The translations under genes and the position numbers were made by a program. Under the pieces are notes generated by a model. It was not told where the DNA came from. It did no database searches and saw only the letters and a program-made list of their open reading frames with translations. A stretch of DNA of 8,701 bases from SIG710 sp045648605 (GTDB taxonomy: Bacteria > Bacillota > Clostridia > Oscillospirales > CAG-272), in NCBI GenBank assembly GCA_045648605.1, contig JAZROG010000054.1, forward strand, positions 1 through 8,701. The letters run 5' to 3'. This document shows, piece by piece, positions 5,048 through 8,701 of this stretch (positions are counted from its first letter, which is position 1; every line of letters starts with the position of its first letter).

Positions 5048-8000
5048 TTATTTAAAGTATTTAACAGCGGATTCAAACATCTTCATATCAAATTCGCCAA
5101 GGACATTTTTATAAAGACCGTTTCCGATTCGCTCGCTGTGTCCCATCTTACCAAGAACTCTTCCGTCGGGAGAGGTTATACCCTCGATAGCGAAAGCAGA
5201 GTTATTGGGATTATAGCGGATATCGCTTGTTGCGTTTCCGTCAAGATCAACATACTGTGTTGCGATCTGACCGTTCCTTGCAAGCTCTGCTACGATTTCG
5301 TCGGAAGCAAGGAAGCGACCCTCACCGTGAGATATCGGAACTGTATAAATATCACCAACATTTGTTGCGCTGAGCCAAGGAGACTTATTTGAAGCAATTC
5401 TTGTGCGAACAAGCTTTGACTGATGGCGCGCAATTGTGTTGAAGGTAAGTGTGGGGCAGTTTTCATCTGTATCGATGATCTTTCCGTAAGGAACAAGACC
5501 GAGCTTTACGAGTGCCTGGAAGCCGTTACAGATACCACACATAAGTCCGTCTCTGTTATCAAGAAGGTCATGAACCTGCTCCTTAACAGCCTCGCCCTTA
5601 AAGAATGCCATGATGAACTTACCCGATCCGTCAGGCTCATCACCGCCGGAGAATCCACCGGGAACAAATACCATCTGACTTGTTTTAAGCTCCTTTGCGA
5701 AATCCTCAACGCTTCTCTGGATATCGGAGGAGGTGAGATTTCCGATAACAAATGTCTTGACCTCTGCACCCGCATCGCGCATGACCTTTGCTGTGTCAAA
5801 TTCGCAGTTTGTGCCGGGGAATACAGGGATAAGCACCTTGGGCTTTGCGCTCTTTACAAGCGCGCTTCTTCTATCGGTTACGGAGAAGCTGAAATTCTCA
5901 TATTTCTTTGCCTCTGCGCCCTCAAGAGTGGGATAAACGCTCTCAAGCTTGCCCTCATAGATGCCGCAAAGCTCCTTCATTGTAAGAGCGGTAGCACCGT
6001 ATGTCAGCTTGCCGTCATCTGTTACCTTACCGATAAGTGTACCTGTGCAGGGGCAAACATCGTCTGTAACCTCAAGGAGGAATGCACCGTAATTATAGCC
6101 AAAGAGTGTGTCAAGGTCAACATCTGCGAACTCAAATCCGAATCCGTCGCCCATTGCCATCTTGAGAACTGCCTCAGAGGCACCACCATAGGTGGGTGTA
6201 TAAGCCGAAAGCACCTTGCCCTCTCTCATAAGGTCTGTAACCTTATTAAAGAGTGCGATGAGAGACTCTGCCACGGGAAGATTGTTTTCGTCGTACTCGG
6301 GTTTGACAAGAATTACGCGGCTGCCTACCTTCTTGAAGTTGTTTGTAATAACCTCGTCTGTCTTACCTGTTGTAACAGCAAATGAAACGAGTGTGGGAGG
6401 AACGTCAAGATCCTCAAATGAGCCGCTCATGGAGTCCTTACCGCCGATAGCGCCGATTCCAAGATCAAGCTGAGCGGAGAAAGCACCAAGGAGAGCCGCA
6501 AGAGGCTTGCCCCAACGCTTTCCGTCCTTTGCGGGCTTCTCGAAATACTCCTGGAAGGTCAGATAAACATCCTCAAAGGATGCGCCTGTTGCAATAAGCT
6601 TTGCTACGCTCTCGACCACTGCAAGATATGCGCCGTGGTAGGGGCTCTTTTCGGAAATGAAGGGATTATAGCCCCAAGACATATAAGAGCAAGCGTCGGT
6701 GTGCTTTTCTTCAACAGAAATTTTCTGAACCATTGCCTGAATAGGTGTAAGCTGATTTTTACCGCCAAAGGGCATAAGAACTGTGCCTGCGCCGATGGTG
6801 GAGTCGAAACGCTCGGAAAGACCTCTCTTTGAGCAAACGTTAAGATCTGCTGCAAGAGCCTTATAACCCTCTGCAAAATCGGCAACGGATGCCTTTTTAT
6901 AGCATTCGGGCTTTGCGGGAGCAATGTTTATATGCTTTTCAGCTCCGTTGGAGTTGAGGAACTCGCGAGAAATATCAACAATAGTATTGCCATTCCAGTG
7001 CATACGGAGTCTCGGCTCCTCTGTAACCCTTGCAACGATGGTTGCTTCAAGGTTTTCGCTCTTTGCAAGAGCCATAAATGCTTCTGCATCCTTTGCTTCA
7101 ACAACGACAGCCATTCTCTCCTGAGATTCGCTTATTGCAAGCTCTGTGCCGTCAAGACCGTCATATTTTTTCGGAACATTATTAAGGTTAATATCAAGAC
7201 CGTCTGCAAGCTCACCAACAGCAACAGAAACACCGCCTGCGCCAAAGTCGTTGCAGCGCTTGATCATTCTGCAGGCATCGCCGTTTCTGAAAAGTCTCTG
7301 GAGCTTTCTTTCCTCGGGTGCATTACCCTTCTGAACCTCTGCTCCGCAAGTTTCAAGAGAAGAAAGTGTATGCTTCTTTGAAGAGCCTGTTGCACCACCG
7401 CATCCGTCGCGTCCTGTTCTACCGCCAAGAAGAATAACGATATCTCCGTCAGCGGGAACTTCACGTCTTACATTTTCAGCGGGAGTTGCGGCAATAACTG
7501 CGCCGATCTCCATTCTCTTTGCCGCATAGCCATCATGGAAAATCTCGTCAACAATGCCTGTTGCAAGACCGATCTGATTACCGTATGAGGAATAACCCGC
7601 AGCCGCTGTCTGAACGATCTTTCTCTGGGGAAGCTTACCCTTTATCGTCTCGGAAACAGGCTTAAGCGGATCTGCAGCACCTGTTACACGCATTGCGGCA
7701 TAAACATATGATCTTCCCGAAAGAGGGTCACGAATAGCACCGCCGATACAGGTTGCAGCGCCGCCGAAGGGCTCGATCTCTGTGGGATGGTTATGTGTTT
7801 CGTTTTTGAAGAGAAGCAGCCAAGGCTCCTTAACTCCGTCGGTTTCGATCTCTATCTTAACTGTGCAGGCATTGATCTCCTCGCTCTCATCGAGCTTATC
7901 GAGCTTGCCGTTCTTTTTAAGATATCTGACAGCAAGTGTTGCGATATCCATAAGATTCTGAGGCTTTGTTCTGCCAAGCTCCTCTCTTGTGGCAATATAT

Positions 8001-8701
8001 CTATTATACGCCCTCTGGAGAAGCTCATCCTCAAATTTAACGCTGTCGATTGTTGTAAGAAATGTAGTATGACGGCAGTGATCCGACCAATATGTGTCGA
8101 TCATTCTGATCTCTGTGATTGTGGGGTCCCTGTCCTCGCTCTTAAAATAGCTCTGGCAGAATTTTATATCATCGATATCCATTGCAAGACCGTACTTTGC
8201 AATGAAATCAGCAAGTCCTGCCTCATCAAGAGCGCAGAAGCCGTCAAGTGTCTCAACAGTTGTGGGAATTTCATAGTTCACCCTCAGTGTTTCAGGCTTC
8301 TTGAGAGATGCTTCACGAGCCTCAACGGGGTTGATGACGTATTTTTTGATCTCCGCAAGCTCACCCTCACTTATATCACCCTCAAGAACATATACCTTTG
8401 CTGTTCTGATAGTGGGTCTTTCTCCGCAGGAGAGGATCTGAATACACTGTGCAGCACTGTCCGCTCTCTGGTCGAACTGACCGGGAAGATACTCGGTTGC
8501 AAAGACGATTCCGCCCGCGGCGTCAAGCTCCTCTGTCGCGTTATCGAGCTGAGGCTCTGCAAAAACGGTGTTTACCGCCTCGCGGAAAAGCTCCTCGCTT
8601 ATATTTTCAACATCGTATCTATTAAGAAGTCTGACATTTTTAAGTCCCTTCATACCGAGAAGGTTGCGAAGCTCGGAGCAGATAGCCTTTGCTTCGTTCT
8701 G
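5048..8701 (-). CDS. purL: Phosphoribosylformylglycinamidine synthase, large single-chain form (N-terminus outside window)
   Basis: This is the fourth step of purine synthesis: FGAR + Gln + ATP gives FGAM + Glu. The frame is open through base 8701 and 1217 residues are visible; only a short N-terminal piece should be missing. The in-frame ATG at 8653 is internal, because the preceding codons encode ...ICSELRNLLG, which fits the family N-terminal domain. Counting from that Met, the synthetase halves carry TYWSDHCRHTTF (187-198), KNETHNHPTEIEPF (283-296), the glycine-rich GGATGSSKKHT (419-429) and NDFGAGGVSVAVGELADG (468-485). The C-terminal class I glutaminase domain starts near 938 with PVFPGTNCEFDT, and has the catalytic Cys1042 in CGICNGFQAL and His1172/Glu1174 in GHSERI. 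This fused form replaces the separate PurL, PurQ and PurS of Bacillus. fhs follows 18 bases later. Any upstream control lies outside the window. Confidence 0.97.
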   Translation of the reverse strand, partial: QNEAKAICSELRNLLGMKGLKNVRLLNRYDVENISEELFREAVNTVFAEPQLDNATEELDAAGGIVFATEYLPGQFDQRADSAAQCIQILSCGERPTIRTAKVYVLEGDISEGELAEIKKYVINPVEAREASLKKPETLRVNYEIPTTVETLDGFCALDEAGLADFIAKYGLAMDIDDIKFCQSYFKSEDRDPTITEIRMIDTYWSDHCRHTTFLTTIDSVKFEDELLQRAYNRYIATREELGRTKPQNLMDIATLAVRYLKKNGKLDKLDESEEINACTVKIEIETDGVKEPWLLLFKNETHNHPTEIEPFGGAATCIGGAIRDPLSGRSYVYAAMRVTGAADPLKPVSETIKGKLPQRKIVQTAAAGYSSYGNQIGLATGIVDEIFHDGYAAKRMEIGAVIAATPAENVRREVPADGDIVILLGGRTGRDGCGGATGSSKKHTLSSLETCGAEVQKGNAPEERKLQRLFRNGDACRMIKRCNDFGAGGVSVAVGELADGLDINLNNVPKKYDGLDGTELAISESQERMAVVVEAKDAEAFMALAKSENLEATIVARVTEEPRLRMHWNGNTIVDISREFLNSNGAEKHINIAPAKPECYKKASVADFAEGYKALAADLNVCSKRGLSERFDSTIGAGTVLMPFGGKNQLTPIQAMVQKISVEEKHTDACSYMSWGYNPFISEKSPYHGAYLAVVESVAKLIATGASFEDVYLTFQEYFEKPAKDGKRWGKPLAALLGAFSAQLDLGIGAIGGKDSMSGSFEDLDVPPTLVSFAVTTGKTDEVITNNFKKVGSRVILVKPEYDENNLPVAESLIALFNKVTDLMREGKVLSAYTPTYGGASEAVLKMAMGDGFGFEFADVDLDTLFGYNYGAFLLEVTDDVCPCTGTLIGKVTDDGKLTYGATALTMKELCGIYEGKLESVYPTLEGAEAKKYENFSFSVTDRRSALVKSAKPKVLIPVFPGTNCEFDTAKVMRDAGAEVKTFVIGNLTSSDIQRSVEDFAKELKTSQMVFVPGGFSGGDEPDGSGKFIMAFFKGEAVKEQVHDLLDNRDGLMCGICNGFQALVKLGLVPYGKIIDTDENCPTLTFNTIARHQSKLVRTRIASNKSPWLSATNVGDIYTVPISHGEGRFLASDEIVAELARNGQIATQYVDLDGNATSDIRYNPNNSAFAIEGITSPDGRVLGKMGHSERIGNGLYKNVLGEFDMKMFESAVKYFK

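Noticed and set aside
5423..6385. 320-codon open frame on the + strand opposite purL
   Set aside because: Its Cys- and Leu-rich composition is that of an antisense shadow; the minus strand here encodes well-conserved PurL domains, and there is no known family match or ribosome site.

Overview
The window looks like a chromosomal segment of an anaerobic, low-to-moderate-GC member of the Clostridia, perhaps a gut Oscillospirales-type organism. This rests on a large single-chain purL, formate-tetrahydrofolate ligase, rubrerythrin with a PerR regulator, a TepA-type ClpP-like protease and strong sigma-A-type promoters. The taxon is an inference; no rRNA or other marker is present.

Layout from left to right. 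Bases 1-537 hold the C-terminal part of an IS481-family transposase on the + strand, followed by a hairpin and an AT-rich tail (538 to about 680) that probably belongs to the IS end. From 718 to 2497 three genes read on the minus strand: tepA, then perR, then rbr. The rbr gene ends at a near-perfect UUCG-loop terminator. A consensus promoter lies between tepA and perR, with Fur/PerR-type operators on both sides of it, so perR-rbr looks like an autoregulated peroxide-defence operon. At 2598-2760 a consensus promoter, a tRNA with a CAT anticodon (most like the lysidine-type tRNA-Ile2) and a strong terminator form a complete small + strand unit. Bases 2761-3296 carry no gene but much repeat structure: a degenerate second copy of the tRNA 3' end plus terminator, then a 339-bp segment bounded by 17-bp inverted repeats with a second pair of 38-bp inverted repeats nested inside (a MITE-like arrangement). 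From 3297 to 8701 the minus strand holds purL (its N-terminus lies beyond the window) followed 18 bases later by fhs and its terminator.

Functionally, purL and fhs fit together: Fhs makes 10-formyl-THF, the one-carbon donor used at two steps of purine synthesis, and PurL acts in the same pathway. The perR-rbr pair is a peroxide sensor with its peroxide-reducing effector. I did not find a convincing new multi-gene system here. The most interesting material is regulatory and repetitive: the paired operators seven helical turns apart, the decayed tRNA/terminator duplication, and the nested inverted-repeat element beside it.
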